Positions 61,672 through 64,000 of a stretch of 64,000 nucleotides of DNA are shown one piece after another. The position numbers and the translations under genes were made by a program. Numbering within the stretch: position 1 is the first letter of the stretch; every line of letters begins with the position of its first letter. The notes under the pieces are model-generated. The model was not told where the DNA came from, ran no database searches, and saw only the letters and a program-made list of their open reading frames with translations. The DNA comes from Cordylochernes scorpioides (lineage: Eukaryota; Arthropoda; Arachnida; Pseudoscorpiones; Chernetidae), in NCBI GenBank assembly GCA_030710605.1, contig CP092880.1, positions 1,964,862 through 2,028,861 on the forward strand, read 5' to 3'.

Positions 61672-62064
61672 AACTACATCCTAGATAAACAATGGCAATT
61701 TCCAGATTGATATAAAATTTAATTCAGACTTAGAATATTCATTTTAGGACAAGTAATCATTTCAATATATTCAATGTAATCGGCCAATATTTCTGGGGGC
61801 AAAACACCTCTCTTTATAAAAGTTTTTAGATTAGAACTAAATCACGTGGATACGAGATTCACTCACGCTATGCAGGACCAAAGAAAAACACCATCTAATT
61901 GTTTACAAACATTTCTATTTGAAATTCAAAATTTAATTTAAAATTACTTTCTATTTTCTTGAAGAAGGGCTATTTGCGCCCGAAAGCTCGAAGTACTATT
62001 ATTTTTGAAATAAAAGAAACTTATCCTCGGAATTTATTTATGTTTGCTACTTACACATAGTATC

Positions 62065-62430
62065 AAATATACAGTAGAACTACCTCTCTGTAAAACAACA
62101 CCTGGTTACAGAGCAAAAATGTCATTTAGGAAGAGGTATCCTCTTACCGGAGAGTTACTAATTACAGTAAAACCTCTCTGTAAAGGACACCTAATTGCAG
62201 AGCAAAAGTGTCTTTTATGAAGAGGTGTCCTCTTACCAGAGAGTTGTTAAGTAGTAAAAATGGTAATTCTGACAATGAAAACTGTCCTTTGTAGAGAGGT
62301 GTCCTCTAGCCGGAGCATTCTCTCATGGGAGTTCTGCTGTAGTAAAAAATGGCAATTTTGGTGAAAAAACTGTCTTGTGTAGAGAGGCATCCTCTAGTGG
62401 AAGTGCCTTCTCATGAAGGTTCTCCTGTAT
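62065..62430 (-). repeat. P2 pogo-like units, about four
   Basis: CAGTAGAACTACCTCTCTGT, CCTCTTACCGGAGAGTTACT, GTAAAACCTCTCTGTAAAGG, then diverged units. Confidence 0.65.
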
Positions 62431-62944
62431 ACAATAAATCTTATATTAACGAATTTTAAGATCCTATATAATAAATTTGTTAATCTGAAAATATTGAATC
62501 GGTGCAGCAAACTACATTCTAGAAGAACATCAGTGAAACGTTGAAGAAGATATCCGAAAAATTTGAGTAAACAGGTAAAGAAGGAAGTATGCAGGAATCC
62601 CCCCCAAGGAAGTGACGGATGACAGATTCCAGAAGGTAAGGATGGACAGACAGTCCGGCTGGGAATCATGGGGAAAGAAGCCGCTAGAGCAGTTAGCCTG
62701 AAGATGGGATAGTGCGCCCAAATGAATTTCTGTGTGGGAAGTGTGTGACATTGGTGTCGTAGGAAGAAGTGACAAGTTGTCTGCGGGAGTGTGGATGATC
62801 TTGAAAGACTGTGCCAGGAGAGCCTGACATTGGAGCAACCTACAAGACAATGTAGTCCAGCCTGTACAGTGTGGAGCGGGACACAAGAGTGACATCCATG
62901 GCACCAAGAATACCTTTGATGGCTGTAGTTTATGGCAAGTCCTC
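62431..62944. other. No supported gene
   Basis: GC-richer stretch with a 146-codon minus frame (62970-62530) that I cannot assign. It may be the 5' part of a dispersed repeat. Confidence 0.35.
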
Positions 62945-63320
62945 CTCTTCTTCTTCTTTCTTATCTCCACTCAATCATATTAGGTTATCAAGTTTGTAAA
63001 GCTTGAGACTTTTGGAAAAGAGATTTGACAACCATCATGATTGGGTGAAGTAGAATGTGTTTGCCTTTGTCATTAAGACTGGGAGCACTACTCAGTGGCA
63101 GGCCAACTTAGCTCCAAAAGAAATGGCCGCCTCTGACATGAGGAACAGACGCCATGTGCAGCCGCTCCTAACATGGAGTACAAACACTGCTTATCCTGTA
63201 TTCCTGGATCAGGAGCCCTTACAGAGTATTATCAGCATGGCCAGCTGAACCCAGGTTTTTTAGCGAGCTTGTTACTGCTCCCCCTCCTCCTTTTTCATCT
63301 GGGCTTGGGACGGGCAAAGG
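62945..63320. mobile_element. Dispersed repeat (17650-18020 family)
   Basis: TCTTCTTCTTTCTTATCTCC to CTGGGCTTGGGACGGGCAAA, nearly complete. Confidence 0.6.
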
Positions 63321-63689
63321 CTATTGTACTCCTTCTGTACTACGTGTAACAAAGCACCAACTTTTTCTGCATCTCTTAGGAACTTGCATGTGTTATCTTT
63401 GTACCATCCTGATCAGACAAAGAGCGGAGTCTGGGTATGATGCAACAATATGTAAAGTCAAATTCTAGGCTTAACTAACAAAATTCTACAGCAAAGGTAA
63501 TATTTGGTGGGGAAAAAAATCATATTTCCTTTTTTATATAAAGTATTTGGGGGAATAAGTGTAATTTTGAAAGTTAAGTTTGATTTATATTCACATTTTA
63601 ATAAAATTCACAATTTTGTCAGGACTTTTTGAAAAATGGGTTAAAATGAGGTTTGTTAATATGAGATTTTACTGCATATTGCTAAGAAA

Positions 63690-63805
63690 ATATGAGGACC
63701 TTTGGGAGAGGCCACTGCTTATTATAAAACAGCTTGAGGAGCATTAACTCATGGAATTTGTGTAATCGTTACATAAGGGGATAAGAAACAACATCAAAAC
63801 AACAA
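63690..63805 (+). mobile_element. LINE 3' end
   Basis: GACCTTTGGGAGAGGCCACT to GGGGATAAGAAACAACATC, same family as 41340-41518. Confidence 0.6.
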
Positions 63806-64000
63806 CAAAACAAGGTAATAAGACCAAATCCAAATAAATAAATAGTGTGTGACGTTTCGGTAACAGCATTGTTACCATCTTCAGACAAAAGTACTGAATG
63901 TACTTTTTCTGAATGTACTGCATTCAGTACTTTTGTCTGAAGATGGTAACAACGCTGTTACCGAAACGTCACACACTATTTATTTATTTGGATTTGGTCT
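63806..64000. mobile_element. MITE-K, runs off the window
   Basis: Arms ACAAGGTAATAAGACCAAAT and ATTTGGATTTGGTCT. The cores GGTAACAGCATTGTTACC and GGTAACAACGCTGTTACC are both present. Confidence 0.8.

Larger units (their letters stand above)
58640..62052. mobile_element. Penelope-like element, head-to-head dimer
   Basis: Flanked by a 14-bp direct repeat, ACACATAGTATCAA, at 58626-58639 and 62053-62066. The minus copy runs from about 60034 down to about 58672, then a 32-nt extra segment up to the left duplication. The plus copy runs from about 60035 to 62052. Both are 5'-truncated and nearly identical where they overlap (about 1.36 kb). Confidence 0.85.

Noticed and set aside
62530-62970. 146-codon minus frame as a gene
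   Set aside because: No recognisable domain, partly overlaps a dispersed repeat, no splice support.

Overview
This is a eukaryotic, AT-rich, intron-containing and very repeat-dense nuclear DNA window. The host genes (PDIA4, SOAT, COX6C), small GT-AG introns, Helitrons, Tc1- and pogo-like TIR elements, Penelope, many non-LTR 3' ends and tRNA-derived SINEs point to an invertebrate animal, most likely an arthropod and possibly an insect. The species cannot be fixed from the sequence. One 100-bp run of N (46858-46957) marks a scaffold gap.

Three host genes are supported. (1) COX6C-like on +, two coding exons at 13214-13416 and 14183-14285, last coding part not located. (2) A PDIA4/ERp72-like protein disulfide isomerase on +, ten exons from 25762 to 44444. 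Summed exons give an open frame of about 626 codons with signal peptide, a0-a-b-b'-a' thioredoxin domains and a C-terminal KQEL retrieval signal; its three active sites are CVHC, CEHC and CGPC. (3) A sterol O-acyltransferase (SOAT/ACAT, MBOAT family) on -, C-terminal half only, exons between 58007 and 54246. PDIA4 and SOAT are both ER proteins, but nothing shows that they work together; the neighbourhood looks like ordinary gene order.

Layout: 1-1505, a 55-bp satellite; 2248-7038, Tc1-like TIR elements whose interior is amplified as a 118-bp tandem array, in opposite orientations; 7400-12100, a LINE pseudogene split by a SINE, Helitrons and a 36-bp minisatellite; 12240-14290, COX6C embedded in nested repeats; 14300-25700, decayed LINE/LTR/TIR repeats and a U4 snRNA retropseudogene; 25747-44444, PDIA4 with introns packed with mobile DNA, including two opposite-oriented tandem arrays of a pogo-like element around exons 4-7; 44500-54200, foldback MITEs, LINE ends and a Helitron; 54246-58007, SOAT; 58640-62052, a head-to-head pair of nearly identical Penelope-like elements between 14-bp target duplications; 62053-64000, more MITE and LINE ends.

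Family nicknames used here are mine. MITE-K is the long foldback family with GTGTGTGACGTTTCGGTAAC in its arms and GATAAAGCACAATTTGG at its tips. P1 is the pogo-like CAGTTAAACCTGTCTATAG family and P2 the pogo-like CAGTAGAACTACCTCTCTG family. SINE-A and SINE-B are two tRNA-derived SINEs. I find no convincing new multi-gene system. The most unusual material is the PDIA4 active-site set, the satellite-bearing TIR elements, a Helitron-like family carrying a tRNA-Gly gene, the SINE-B inverted dimers and the Penelope dimer.
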